Shown piece by piece: positions 40,201 through 52,532 of a DNA stretch of 64,000 nt. The DNA is taken from NCBI GenBank assembly GCA_017590115.1, contig JAGGNK010011003.1:2802558-2866557 (forward strand), in the 5' to 3' direction. The notes beneath the pieces were generated by a model. The model made no database searches. It was not told the origin of the DNA and saw only the letters and a program-made list of their open reading frames with translations. Both the position numbers and the translations under genes were made by a program. How positions within the stretch are numbered: the stretch's first letter is position 1; each line of letters opens with the position of its first letter. Origin of the DNA: Montifringilla adamsi. Taxonomy: Eukaryota; Chordata; Aves; Passeriformes; Passeridae.

Positions 40201-43200
40201 ACTAAGAATTTTATTATCTCCATAGTTTGTTTACATTTTCATGTCAGAGAGTACCACCAGAGTCCTTAACCTCAACGTTCATATGTAGATCCACTCAACC
40301 AGATTACCACAGAATAGAACAGAAGATAAGTACCTGAATAAGATAAAATGCAGCTACACAAGGATTGCATAGTTTAACTCCTACTGTGCACATCCTGGTT
40401 CTGCTTGAGGCAAAGGGTGTGATTTTCAAGAAAGAGGTAAGAGCCACATGATAGCTCATTTCTTTTGGAAGTCAGCATCCAAGCCAAGGCAAAGGTCTTG
40501 AATTTTAAACTGTTGAATAATGACAGAATTCAGGACTTCTCATGATGGAAAGACGTTTTCATAAACCACCTTCTGTACTGCATTTTGCTAGGTTTGCTTG
40601 TCCCGGGCAATGTCTTACTAAAGGGTTCAGAAAGGCTGCATTTGAAATAACTTGTGACACATGATCTTGGCTCTGCAGAAGCACCTCTGGAGGTGCAACA
40701 GAAACGTATCCACACCACCCTCACTCACATAACTAGTCATGCAAAAACTAACACCACAGCATCCAACTTGCACTTTGTTTACCTCTCTTCAGGAAAGCTT
40801 TTCCTCTCTGATGACTGACCACAATTACTTTTTCTAGTCATTAACAAGGCCAAGAAGAAAAGTGTCTAAGCTACTCATTCCCTTTCAGGCAACCAGACAG
40901 GAGGCATGCTTACCAGAGAGCATGGAAAAAAAACCCCAAGCTTCCTGCTCAAGAGATCTACCACAAATAAGTACGATTAAGCAATAATACAGCAGCAGCA
41001 ACTGTAAAACAAAGTTGTTGTTTATGGAAGGAGGCTTAAAAAAAATCACAACAATCTAAAGAATGAGTGTACAGGAGCTTTATCTAAGAGGAGCTTTATC
41101 TCTAGTATCTATATTAAAATATGTACCTATTATTTTCCATTAAGTCTTTCAGTATTAAGTTTTTTGTAATTTTCTAGCTTCCTACAAAGATTTTGCCTTT
41201 TGCTTCTCCAGCTGTTGCTTTACATGTATGCCTTTCTCCTCTCAAAACAAACAGAAAGAGCAACTGAAAATTTCAAGTGTTGAAAACAGGAAATGTGAAG
41301 GGGACTGATCATTGGAAAGGTAGAGGCTGCAAAGCAAGCTAGAAACAGGACAACTGACCAAAGGACATTGACTATCTCTGGCATTCTCTCTGCAAAGACA
41401 ATCCTCAAATGAAAGGTAGCATCATGAATGAAAGTCCATGCCATTCTTTTTTTTTTTTTTTTCCACAGAATTCAGACAGTTCATTTATTAAATACAGAAT
41501 AGTCTGCTATCCATCTCCAAACCTGCTACAGGAGAGGTTTAAGGCCTCTCATAATACTGAGCTGTTGTTTTTAGCAGACTTGTTATTAGTATTGATGACC
41601 CATGGTGCAGAAGACTAGTTAGGAGTTAGTCTTCAGGGCACTTAGCAAATTACAAAATGTGGTTTACACATGCCTACGGAACTATGAGGTGGTTGCAAAG
41701 AAGGGAGAGAAATGGGAATGTAACTGTTGCTGCAGAATTCAATTTCCTCTGTCCTCAAGTCAGCACAGAAACTACTGCAAGTGACACAATTACTAAATGT
41801 TTTTATTCAGTAGGACAATCAGAAATTTAAGGCATAGAGTTTTAGTGAACAAAGGCCATAGGTAAATTTATTTAACAGTAAGAGACAAAAATTCCATACA
41901 ATTACATGCACATAAACTAACTCCAAAATTATCTAACAAAATAAAACAAGGCCTGCTGATAGAAGTACAGAGGCCACAGGGTAACACCTGTAGGGAACAC
42001 CAAAAAGAATTTTTCCTGGATCAAAGATTCTCAGGTACAAACAAATAAAGAAGCCAAACATCTATTATTCCTCATGTTCCACTACAGAGGCAATACATGA
42101 GTTTGTCCTACTGAAGTCATGTCAACACTGGGAAAAATATTTCAAAGACAAGTTTGTCCTTTGTATCCATTTAGGGCTGTTTGCATATCGGTCATTACGT
42201 ACATCAACACACCAGAATTTAAAAAATAAAAAGAGGGGAAAAAAAGGAAAATAAAAAGAAATTACTTTCTCCTCATGCAACCAGGACAATTTAAACTTGA
42301 GATAACTAATGTTGCAGGGCCAGCTTATCCACAGAAATCATTAGTCACGGTCTTCAAGTCCAGAACAATAGAAGTACAGCAAACACTTGGAAGCAGTCTC
42401 TGAGCACGTACAGTTCAGCACAAACCACTGCCACCAGAACACAAACATCCTGCAGTCTCTGTTAAGTGCACCCCAATTCATCAAAATCACAAACCCACAC
42501 TCTCCTCCCCTTCTTTCTTTCGATGCCTTCTACTTCCTCTTATATTCTTTTCACTTTCTCTCACCTGCATAACATGTCCAGTCAACTTCAGAGGACCTCT
42601 TCATCATTTTTCACACTGGAAATCTCTGCTAGGTTACAACCCTGCCCTTTTTTCTCTCACAGCACCTGCATTTTCACAGCAGTACAACAGATCTTACCAC
42701 AAAAATACATAAGTAGGAGATCTTATTGTCCCTAAGAACAAGGGTGAATGCGGGAACTTTCACCACAGGTCAAAAGAAACCCCAAAGAGAAAAGAGGAGA
42801 AGTCAACTGCAGACATGAATCACATCATGCGTTGAAATCAAGAATTCTTCTTTCTTAAAGTATCACTAACTATTGTAGTTCAAAGAGTATAGATGGAAGA
42901 CACATTTTGTTGATCCTATTGTTAGCACCTCTCAGTGCTGGGAGTTTCACTGGTCTTTCTTTCTCCAACAAAGAAATTACTGCAGTGCAGAGCAAAACTG
43001 ATCAAAAGCCTGATTCTTATTGATTATGCTGTAATGAACAGCATCACTTGTAAATGTTCTCAAGTCTTTAAACAGCAGCTTTCACCACGAATCCTTCTTT
43101 TCTGACCACTGTGGTTTATTTACCACCACAAATCTATGTCTAAATACAAAATACTGTAAAATCTGTGAGAGCCCACCCATATTTTCTCAAGATGCCAAAC

Positions 43201-43339
43201 AAATCATTACACATGAAGATGGATTTATTTCAACACAAATATTCCTATTTCAAGAAAACTGACATTCACAGGTCCAACTCCTACAACAGTGAAAGGTTTG
43301 GTGTTTTCTCTCCTTCCAGTAATACTAAAGGACAGCGAT
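34214..43339. other. Non-coding desert between the ancient CR1 and the ERRFI1 CpG island
   Basis: AT-rich, about 9 kb. It contains an 18-bp tandem duplication (GCCCTAAAAGCACACAAT and variant) at 38401-38436 and a 13-bp one (AGGAGCTTTATCT) near 41,068-41,100. Open frames up to 150 codons (37725-38177, minus) show no recognised domain. It may hold ERRFI1 enhancers, but none can be pinpointed from a single sequence. Confidence 0.5.
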
Positions 43340-44106
43340 TCCCCGTGACTGCACAACACTCGGTCACCAACACGCGTGGGCAAGGACTGGCCCCACCTCA
43401 GCGCCCGGACCCTTTTACGAGAGAAAATCATGAGGCACCGATGGGGAGAAACAAGGGGAGAAAGGAAACACGGGGAGCCACGGCCGCCGCCGCCTCCTGG
43501 CCCGGGCCCCGCGCCCGCTCACTCGGGACCGGGCCGGGAGAGCGAGCGCTCCCTGCTGCCCGCGGGGACGGCTCCGAGCCCGGGGAAGGCGGAGGGAAGC
43601 TCCCCGCAGAGATGGGCAGTGCGGTGCCCTGACAGCGGCGGGGACAGGACGGCGATCGGCCGGAGGGAACAGAACGAGTGACTGCCGCCCCAGGAAACGG
43701 GAGCGCGGGGACGGGAGAAGGGGAGCAGCAGTAGGCAGCCCCCTGAGGGATCAGCACAGCGGCCAGGGCAAGCCAAACAGAGGGCCCGGGCAGGACAGCG
43801 AGAGCTGGAGAACCGAGCGGCACCGCCTCAGCATCCCCGGGCGGGCGCTGCCTGCCCGCCGCTGTGAGCGCCAGCTCCTCAGCTCGCCGCGCTTCTTCAC
43901 CCCCGCTTGGCAAACACCGCTCTCCCTGAGCCCGGAGGCGGCCGGTCCCGCAGGCCGGGGCGGAAGGGGTGCCAAGGCGGAGGCGGCATTGCCCAGAGGG
44001 TGCCCCGGGGGCCGTTCCCGCCGGCGGGCGCGGAGCAGCAGCAGCGGCGGCACCGCCTGCGCCCAGGCCCCCGCCGGGAAGCGCCGCGGCCCCCGCGCCC
44101 GGCGGA

Positions 44107-44233
44107 ACCGGAAGCCGCCACAGCACCTTCACGGGCGGGCGCGCGCGCCCCCGCCCCTTTAAGGCCTCCCGTCACGAACGCGCTGCGCGGGGCAGGGCGG
44201 GGCCACGCGCGGTCCCGCCCCCCTCCATAAGAG
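44107..44233 (+). promoter_or_regulatory. ERRFI1: Proximal promoter sites: ETS, near-CArG, CRE half-site, Sp1, TATA-like
   Basis: In order: ACCGGAAGC (ETS core, 44107-44115); CCTTTAAGG (44156-44164), one base short of the SRF CArG consensus; CGTCA (CRE half-site, 44170-44174); GGGCGGGGC (Sp1-type, 44195-44203); and CATAAGAG (TATA-like, 44226-44233). An ETS site with a CArG-like site and a CRE half-site is the layout of serum-response immediate-early promoters, and ERRFI1 is known to be induced by growth factors and stress. The motifs are seen directly. That they work together is inference. Confidence 0.5.
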
Positions 44234-44255
44234 CGGCGGCCGGCGCGCGCTGCGG

Positions 44256-44616
44256 CGTGGCGCCGAGGCTGGCCGAGCGCGGGGCTCGGAGCCGCGGTGT
44301 GGTTCCCGCTGGCGGGCGTGAGGGCCGGCGGCGGCGGCCGGGAGGAGCCGGGAGCGCGCTGGGTGCTGCTGTGCTGAGGGGCGGGGGGCAGCAGGGCCGG
44401 GGCCGCTGCGGCTCAGCTCCCCCCGGGGGATCCCGGTGCGACATTCTCCCCGCTCACTGCGGCCGGAATCCCTGTGAGGGGGACGGGACCCGCCCGGGGT
44501 CAGCGGAGCCCGCAGCTACGTTCTTGAAAATCAACGTGGCGTGCCACGCGTTTTCTTCCTGACCCGAAACAGTATCTGTGCTCTCTCCCTCCTTCCGAGC
44601 TGCTCCTCTCGCTCCC
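44256..44616 (+). other. ERRFI1: Inferred non-coding exon 1 of ERRFI1
   Basis: The start is placed about 30 bases after the TATA-like element. The end is the base before a strong donor GTGAGT at 44617, at the edge of the CpG island. GTGAGG-type donors earlier in the island (near 44,318 and 44,472) could give a shorter exon instead. No coding frame joins to exon 2, consistent with a 5' UTR exon. Confidence 0.5.
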
Positions 44617-47600
44617 GTGAGTAAACAAGAGACCGCACTGTGGGCTCAGGCTCTGCGCTTCGCACTCTAATTTAGGCTGGCTTAATTTAGAATAAACATT
44701 TCTTTGTGACTTAATACCTCATTACGCACTTATGCTCGATTTTCTAAAATAGCCAGTCTGTGGTGGTTAAATCTGGAGACATCGCTGTATCCTTCAGCAC
44801 TGACAGCGGAGCGAGGAGGCCGGGGCTCGAGAGAGAGCTCAGTGCTCTGCTGTCACTGCAGCACCGACCGAGGGCCCTCTGCTTCATTCTGAATAAGCAA
44901 AAAATGTACCGTGCTTGATATCCAAAGATAACAGTACCTCTTTTCATACTAAGTGGATGGGAGAGGCTCTGGGGGCAAGGTGTCTTTGGTCCTTTTGGGA
45001 ATACCTGGATCTTTGTTGTACTGGAATGGCAGGTGAATGATGCCTCTGCATCACAAATGCATTTGTGAATTGCACTTACTAGCTGTTAAACTGCTCAATT
45101 CGTCTGTATTATTCACTCAATTTACTTTATGCACAAGCTCAGCTGTCTTCCCTTAGTAATCTACCTATATGGGATAATTTTCTGAATTTTTTTTTTAATA
45201 CAAACCTACCTGTTGAGTTGGTGGGCATATGTTCTTGGTGAAGCCCTGTGTCTGCCATGCTCTCCAGTACAGGACTTATTTCAGAAAAAAACAGTTCCAG
45301 TTCTCTGTAGTAGAAAAGAGAATTAAAACTTATCACAGTGTGTCTAACACTATGGTTATGAGTCTGAGTCAGCTAGAAAGGAATTTTTATTTCCTGAATG
45401 TAAGCTGTCTATATTCACATTAAAATTTTCAGGAGGGTGAAGTACCATACCTTAAGCATGCATCTGAAATCTGACAAGCAGAGGCAAGGCAATTGTCTTG
45501 CTATTTAATTATTAGTTTTCTACTGGCAATTTAAAGGTTACTCCCATTTCTTTAGTTCTGTAGGACTGTGAAATGGTAGCCCAAATTTTAACTGAACTCC
45601 TTGGTGAACTGTGGTTCTTGGAATATATTCCAAACAGCTGACTGTTACAATCTAAATACAGAGTTTGTCTGCTGTTCAGGTGATTGGTCTGTTGTATTAC
45701 CCATAGGATTAGTTTTATTTGCAAGCACCCGTGATTTGACTGTTTAGTGATTAGAGTCTTTAATTCTTTACCACAGAGTGGTCCATTTCTGGTTGGCAGA
45801 ATGTGTAGAAAAATACCTCAAAGTTAAGAATGTAATTAATTTATACAATAACTGTAAAGAATATAATTCCTGTAAATGAGGGCTGTATCTGAGCATGCTT
45901 TGGCCTGTGACTCAGGAACACTGAACTATACTGTGGAGGTTTGGTGTATAGTAAAGAAGATTTAATTATTTATTAAGTGAATAGATTTAAACTAACCTTC
46001 TCATGAGGCTGCTTCTGCTAAGTTGGTCACTCAGCATTCATCTAGCTGCAAAGACAGAAGTACTTCAAGGATAAGAACTAGAGAAACAGAATTTTTAATA
46101 TTTTTAAAAAGTATTTGGAGTTCCAGAAAGTATATTAACAGCACTTAGATTTTTAAAGTCCAGTACTTGGAAGTCTGAAATACTTAAACATGAAAAGGGG
46201 TGGCTCTATCTCAGGTACTTACGTTAAATAGAAAGTCAGAGGAGAAAAAGGAAATTACATCACATTGTCAAATAAGGAACAGCTAGCTGGAGTAGATGAC
46301 TGGTAGTGCAAAAATGTGCCCCTCCTCCTGTGAATTGCTTCTGAGATTTGTTAAAGATAATGTGGTGGCAAGGTGAGCAAAAATAGGTTGTGGATTTAAG
46401 GTAGACACGTTTCTTCCCCTCCCAAAAGGGGGAAGCAGGTCTTATTTTTTCCCTCTCTCCCATTTCTTAGAAGAAGTATTATAAGCTCCTTGTCAAGAGT
46501 GCTACCTTTATACAACCTGTCGAAAGTTTGTACAGGCATTCAGAAATCTGTACAGCAGGTTGCTGTGTTCCATTCCCATTAAGTGAAACATTTAGAGCAT
46601 GCTTTGGTCTGCTGTGCGTACCAGAAAGGTTTTCTTTGTTATGAACTGAACTTGCCTCAAATACTTGGTTGCGTTGGGGCTGGGAGAACAGGGAACAGAG
46701 TAATAAGATTCTGTGTGTGATCGGTGATAGGTAATAGGTTGAGCTAAATATATATGCAAATGCTTCTTAGTTTCTAAACAGAGGGTTACTGTTGTTGTAA
46801 CACAAGTATTTATTAATATGTATCTGTATGAAAACAGTGTATTTGGGGTATTTGCCATAATTCAACTTACCACAAAAATCTGTCCACAGTTCTCACTGTA
46901 TAGATACACTGCTGTTTATGGACATTTGACTTTTTTGGCTTACACATAGCCCTCCTGTTGAAGTCTGAAGGTATATTTGGCTTTGTAAAAAAAAAAATAA
47001 ATTAAAAATCAGTCTCCTCCCCAATACTTGTTGTTATTGAGATTTGTTAATACAAGCAGAGCTGGGTGATTACAAGCACCTCCTTTGCACTGTTACCATG
47101 CCTTACAGGGAAGGGTGTCAGCAGCTTCCTAATGCACCAGCAAATCTTCCAATTGCCTTGGCTTGTAAATGCCCTGTAGAAATTACCAGCCATACTTTTA
47201 GTTTGTACTCCATTTCTCTTGAATAACACAAACTGTACCATCTTCAAAAGTGCTTCGATCTTCCTAAATGCCATAAACTGCCTAAGTAGGTCAGACAAGC
47301 AGAGTAACTGAAAGCCCATTCTGTGCAAATAAGCAGCACACAAACGGGAGATCAGGAATGCTTCATGACTGTGCAGTGTCCATTTTCTTTGGCAAATATA
47401 GTTTGATGTTATTTATGGCTAAGTTTAGATCCTTAAACTTATAAGGAGGCAAAATTGGGACAGCAGTTAACAGTGAAAACTGTTGATGTTTATATCTTCA
47501 TGGCTGACTTTTGTATTTTTTAATGCCAATTCCTAGAATATAATATATGCTACTCAGCTTTAGTAAGAGCATGCTGTCTAAAATACAAAATTTGTATTCA

Positions 47601-50409
47601 ATTACTGCTCTCATGTCTCCCTCTTAAGATACTGTCTTCAAACAAGCTTATGCATGTTTTAAAATAGAAGCACCATTTCTCTAGACTCCACTGAAAAAGT
47701 AACTGGGTGGTTTAGTGAAAGCACTACCTTTCTTGATATCCTAGCTCAAGGCACAGAGGACAGTTTCATAACCCTTTGAAATGTCAAGGCAGATCACCTG
47801 TGAATTCGCAAAGAGGTCATTGATAAATGAGGCAAGCTTTATGGCTATATAAATTGTGCTTTATTTTTAAAAAATCAAGACTGAAACAAGTGAAAATTAC
47901 CTTTTCCTAGAGTATGTAAATATTTAAGTCTGTTTCAGATGTTGAGCTTAGCATTCCGGAGAGATTTCAGAGAGTGATTGTGCAACTATCAGTCTTGAGA
48001 GCTGAGATTTAGACAGCATTCAGAAAGCTGACACAGTAATTACTAGTAGTGGTTTAGGCGTGGGATTTGGTGGAGGTTGGGCTTAACAAGCCCTGCAAGG
48101 GTTGTATGTTATCACAGCTAGCAGGTTACATGTGCTCTCAAACTACAGCAGTTGTTCCCCCCCCTCATATTTTATATCATAATCAATGTCTCATGGTCCT
48201 GTCAGATCTTGTACACACACTGAGGTGGAGTACAATCATTTGCTGACTAATCAGTGTTCTATACCAGCATTTTTTTAATTTGTGACTTGCATTTGACTTC
48301 AGAAATATTGAAATGGATAGTAGGCATTAGTCTTAAGCTCTCTTAATTTTCTTTCTTTTGTAGATTTGTTGCTAATAGGATAGGATCTGTGAGGCACAAA
48401 AAAAAATCCCTGTTCAATACAGTGTGAGCTGATAAGATGGATGCTTTATTTGGAAATTACGTTGATATGAAGTAATTTTGGAATTGGTGCTATATGTGTA
48501 CTGTATGCTTAAGTCATTAATAAATGCTTAAGTCATTTTGACAAATGGGTATCTCTAGTGTTTGCTCCCCTGAAGAGAGTGGTTCTGCTTGCACTTACAG
48601 GACTGTGTTATTGCTTCCCGGGGCTCTGTGGTTTTATTTAATTTTGCTATGAAATATCTGCAGTTCCTGTTAGTGGGAAGGGTCCAACTGAACTGTGTTA
48701 TGCAAAAATTTCCAGGGTTAAGCTAGCTTTATAAGGAGGTTAGAGAATGGAGGATAGAGGATGGTCTTTACTAAAATCAGGAGGGCTGAATGAAGCAGTC
48801 TGTGCTGCAATACATAGAACACTGGTTTGGCCCTCATTCACTTCTGTTAAGGTCTCCTGGCTAGAGTTATTCTGAAATGCCTGCCTAAAATATATTGGGT
48901 ATCTGGCAGTGAGTAAAACAGTCCCACTTCTGTTGATGCAGACAGTCAGGATTGAGAAAACCATCACGCTCCTGAAGAGAATGGGATTAGGTCTCACACC
49001 ATAGACATACAGAAGCTACTTGTTTTCTTAAGATGATCAATACTGGCCCAATTCAAAATAGAAAGAACAACTCTGCTGCACTCTTTCTCAAACAATTGTT
49101 CAGAAATTGCAAATAGTGATGCTGGATTGCAAACTAAACCTGCTTTACTGTCCTAAGTCCTGCTTAGGAGTTTGCCCATCCCTCACACTGCAGACAAGTA
49201 TAATGGATCTTTTCTCCTAAAGGAAAAGGAACATTACACATCTGCAGAGAATGCTTGGTTTTGGGCAGATTTACCATGAGCATAAGCTACTACCTGTGTC
49301 TGTACCACATTTTCTTGCAGTACCACACTGTGAAGGACTTTTCTTGCCTTGTTTGCTGAGCCCTGATATAGCCAGCCCTCAGTTGTTGGTTGATTTTTCT
49401 TTAGATGGAATCTTTTGGTGGAGGGATTGGACAAACTCACATTAATATTATATGTTCATAGTATTGATTCTCAAGAGAGATACAAATTAAACTGTTTTGC
49501 TTGGGGTTTGGTTTGGTAGATTTTTCATGTTTTTTTAAACAGACTACATTGCACTTGCTGAATGTAGGATATTTGTGTAGATGAAGGCAGAAACCCAGAG
49601 AACATATTTTTTATAGTCTTGGACTTAATTTCTCCTGCCTTCAGAATGCTGACTAATTTTACATTTCCCCTTCCCCTCCCTGATGAATTTCTTAAACAAA
49701 GTCCTGTGAGTCAATTTGTTCTGTAGACTGATTACTTACTCAATATAAAGCAATTGCCAACATATTTTTTCTGCCATAAATGGGCCAGATAAAGCATTCT
49801 TCACACATTCGACATAGATTTGAATGCAGCACAGCAGTTTCAGCTGAGATTATTTCAAATCACTGGATTTTCAATTTGTTTGAAATCGCTAGAAGGCTTG
49901 AGGCTGTTTTAAAGTATCTTAATGTTTAAGTTAGTTAAAAATAGTTACTGTTTTATGTAAAAGAAGTTTTAGAACTCTAATTCAAGTAGTCAATAATTCT
50001 GTTTATTAGAGCAAAGGCTGTGGAAGATAATATTTAACAGCAGAGCAGGCTGTTACACATTGGTTACACTGGAAGCTAAAATCTTTAGCAGAAAGATAGA
50101 ACTGAAGGCAGCTACTGAAGTTGTGGGATACACAATTGCCATATATCAATACCTTAACATATTTTTCCTTTTTTTCTATGTGGTGTAGTTCTTTAAGATA
50201 ACTTACCTGTTTTGTACTTTAATTTTGCAATCAGACTCAAAACAAGAAGCTTGGTCAAGTTTTCCAGTTGGCAAGTATTAGGACAGGAGGCCTTTCTACA
50301 GAGCTATTTAATTCCTTGAATACTGAAATTTCAGATGAGACATGGAACAACATCACGTTTGCATTTCTGATATTTGTGTTCTCCCTCTTGAAGGGAATGA
50401 AAACTGCAG
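44617..50409 (+). other. ERRFI1: ERRFI1 intron 1
   Basis: About 5.8 kb of AT-rich sequence between the inferred exon 1 donor and the exon 2 acceptor. The acceptor may be at 50393 instead of 50409. I see no coding exon in it and no clear interspersed repeat. A 14-bp direct duplication (ATGCTTAAGTCATT) occurs twice near 48,506-48,537. The intron may hold enhancers, but no specific element can be supported. Confidence 0.6.
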
Positions 50410-50468
50410 GAAACCTGCCAAGTCCTGAATATCAAGGGTTGTGAGACATCCTCAGAGAACACAGCACG

Positions 50469-50590
50469 ATGTCAACTGCAGGAGTTGCTGCTCAGGAGAT
50501 GAGAGTCCCCTTAAAAACCGGATTTCTTCACACCAGTCAAGGCATGGGCAGTCTGAAAACCTGCTGGGGTACCCACAGCGGATTTGAAAA
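50469..50590 (+). CDS. ERRFI1: ERRFI1 coding exon 2 (start codon, CRIB-like region)
   Basis: This exon encodes residues 1-40 plus two bases of codon 41. Translation begins [19 protein letters not shown], the known vertebrate ERRFI1 N-terminus. This part holds the CRIB-like segment reported to bind Cdc42-type GTPases. The start is the first ATG of the exon. The donor GTGAGT begins at 50591, and the split codon AA|T (Asn) is completed by the next exon. The exon's 5' end is not certain: a pyrimidine-rich tract before 50391 is followed by AAG (exon from 50394) and CAG (exon from 50410), so 59 or 75 bases of 5' UTR precede the ATG. A continuous scan for open frames misses this exon because it is only 122 nt. 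Confidence 0.95.
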
Positions 50591-50716
50591 GTGAGTGAGG
50601 CTAAAATTTATCTATTGCGTCTTCAAGTCTATGAAATGGGTGTTACGAATACTTGTGCCAGTACAGACCTATGGTTCATTTACAGTGAAGGCTTTTTTTT
50701 TCTTTTTTTTTTTTAG
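50591..50716 (+). other. ERRFI1: ERRFI1 intron 2, very short
   Basis: A 126-bp intron with a GTGAGT donor and an acceptor at the end of a long T tract interrupted once by C. If it were retained, the frame would hit TGA at once (GAA AAG TGA) and leave only the 41-residue CRIB-like N-terminus. Confidence 0.9.
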
Positions 50717-50793
50717 TACTTTCTTCAATGTGGACCCTATAGCAGTGACATATAATTTAAACCCATCAACCGAGCAGCATTTGCCATCCATCG
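50717..50793 (+). CDS. ERRFI1: ERRFI1 coding exon 3 (77 nt)
   Basis: This short internal exon encodes about residues 41-66 and reads NTFFNVDPIAVTYNL and onward to the conserved LPSIG. It starts directly after a long T tract ending TTTAG (AG at 50715-50716) and ends before GTGAGT at 50794. Entry phase 2 and exit phase 1 fit both neighbours: two bases from exon 2 complete Asn, and one base here plus GG from exon 4 makes Gly67. The upstream intron is only 126 bp and its 3' half is nearly pure T. The sequence matches the ERRFI1 family segment between the CRIB-like region and the Pro/Ser-rich middle, so confidence is high although the exon is tiny. Confidence 0.95.
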
Positions 50794-51336
50794 GTGAGTA
50801 CGAGTTGCCACAGCCGCGGTAGGAAATGTCAGGGATTTGTCTCGGGAGAGCCCTGCGGGCCCCGCTGGCACCGGCGCGCTCCCTGCTGGCAGCTCAGGAA
50901 ACCGACAAAACCACTTGTAAATAACACACAGGATCGGGTTAAACAAAAACACACACACCCCTCCCATTCGCCTTGTACACGAGGCCGCTGAGTTGCCATT
51001 ACACTTTTGATGGAAAAAAATATTTGGTAAAAAAAGCACTTGTTCTGTTGTAGTCTTATGCTGGGATGTTTGTAGCTCTCTGGTTTATGCTTGGGGTCTC
51101 TTGAACTACCTCTTAACTGGAGCACTGGTCTAAAACAATAAGATAATCTGCTACTATATTAACTAATGCCTAAATCCATGACCAGACATGATCTGTAATA
51201 CCTGCATTTCACTACCTGGAGACATTAAGCAGACATTACTTGCTGTTGCATTAGAAGGAATTAAATATGCAGTGACAGAGTGATGTGCTGGAGTGTTACT
51301 TAGAAAAGTGTCTCTAAGAATTTCTCACCTTTTTAG
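50794..51336 (+). other. ERRFI1: ERRFI1 intron 3
   Basis: A 543-bp intron, GTGAGT to TTTTTAG. Its first 120 bases are GC-rich, including a CpG-containing patch near 50,810-50,890; the rest is AT-rich. No exon is evident. Confidence 0.9.
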
Positions 51337-52532
51337 GGCACTCTTCCAACCAGCCTTCCATGAATGACCACGTTGCTGGAAGCTGCATCCAAGTCCCGTC
51401 TCAGAAATCCAGTCCACCTCCTTTAAGTCCCAAAAATGAACAGCCAATTTCAAGGTACGACGACCATCTCGTTCCTGGCTTTAGTAAACTGTCATTAACC
51501 ATGGGCTGTGTTTCTGAAGAAACACCTCCTCACATGCCAATAAAAAATGGACCAATTCCATTTCTGTCTGCATCTGCTAATGACCGCAGCTGCAGGCCAC
51601 TACCCCCTCTGCCTATATCTGAAGACTTTACTCCAGATGAGGTTGACAAAGAGGTAGAATTCCTGACTAGCTCAGATACTGACTTTTTGTTAGAAGATTA
51701 TGAACTTCCTCCTTTTAAATCCAGCGCTCCAAGCCGTCGGAGCTTTAGGGGCTGTGGACAAATCAACTATGCCTATTTCGATGCTCCAACAGGACCAAAA
51801 CCAGAAGATGCCAACCCTACACAAAGCCTAAATGTGTACATATCCAGTATTTATCCTCCCCCACAGCAGCTGCATCGACGCCTGCGAAGGTCCCATTCTG
51901 GGCCAGCTGGATCTCTCAATAAACCCATAGTGAGACTAACTGGACACTTAAACAGGGCATCTCCAACTTCTGATGAAGATAAACCAGAGATTCCACCAAG
52001 GGTTCCTATACCCCCACGGGCTCTCAAGCCAGACTACAGGAGGTGGTCAGCAGAAGTTGCTTCCAGTGCGTACAGTGATGAAGACAGGCCTCCCAAAGTG
52101 CCCCCTCGAGAGCCTTTGTCACGCAGCAATTCCCGCACCCCCAGCCCCAAAAGCCTCCCATCATACCTCAATGGGGTTATGCCCCCCACCCAGAGCTTTG
52201 CACCTGATCCTAAGTATGTCAGCAGCAAAGCTCTACAAAGACAAAACAGTGAAGGATCTTCCAACAGGGTCCCTTGCATTCTTCCAATTATTGAAAATGG
52301 TAAGAAGGCCAGTTCAACACACTACTATCTGCTACCAGAGAGACCTCCATATTTGGACAAGTATGAGAAATTCTTCAGAGAAGCAGAGGAGAGGAGCTCT
52401 AACACTGAGGTGCAGTCCTGGTCTGGTGACTGCACAGCCACCTCAGCCCCAATAAAACTGGACTCAAAGCCCAGAATGGACATAGGTGGTCCCCTGAAAC
52501 GAAAACACCTGTCCTACGTGGTTTCCCCATAG
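51337..52532 (+). CDS. ERRFI1: ERRFI1 (Mig-6/RALT) final coding exon, ErbB receptor feedback inhibitor 1
   Basis: This exon encodes residues 67-464 and ends in TAG at 52530-52532. ERRFI1 is a cytosolic adaptor, induced as an immediate-early gene, that docks on the active EGFR/ErbB kinase dimer interface, blocks signalling and promotes receptor endocytosis. Visible landmarks, numbered on the 464-residue chain: a RRSHSGP motif near 251-255 (14-3-3 type site); proline-rich SH3-ligand stretches near 282-298 ([12 protein letters not shown]) and 317-326 ([10 protein letters not shown]); the EGFR kinase-binding segment around 338-366 (from near PSYLNGV to SSKAL); and [19 protein letters not shown] with the twin tyrosines at 396-397, equivalent to human Y394/Y395. 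The human protein has 462 residues, so this copy is full length with no frameshift. The acceptor is TTTTTAG ending at 51336. An ATG at 51360 is internal (Met75), not the true start. The only alternative is another Mig-6 family member, which the near-complete match makes unlikely. Confidence 0.98.

Larger units (their letters stand above)
43340..44620 (+). promoter_or_regulatory. ERRFI1: CpG-island promoter of ERRFI1
   Basis: About 1.3 kb of very GC- and CpG-rich sequence stands out sharply from AT-rich flanks. It ends with the inferred first exon of ERRFI1. Long open frames on both strands here follow from the low stop-codon content of GC-rich DNA, and I do not call them as genes. CpG islands of this type often fire in both directions, so an upstream antisense transcript is possible, but nothing in the sequence proves it. 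Confidence 0.85.

Noticed and set aside
43428..44562. Long open frames on both strands across the CpG island (up to 234 codons)
   Set aside because: They follow from GC-rich composition with few stop codons, are Ala/Pro/Gly/Arg-rich, overlap each other on both strands and resemble no known protein.
51973..52455. 160-codon open frame in a second frame inside the last ERRFI1 exon
   Set aside because: It is a shadow of the proline/serine-rich ERRFI1 frame, which is unmistakably the coding one.
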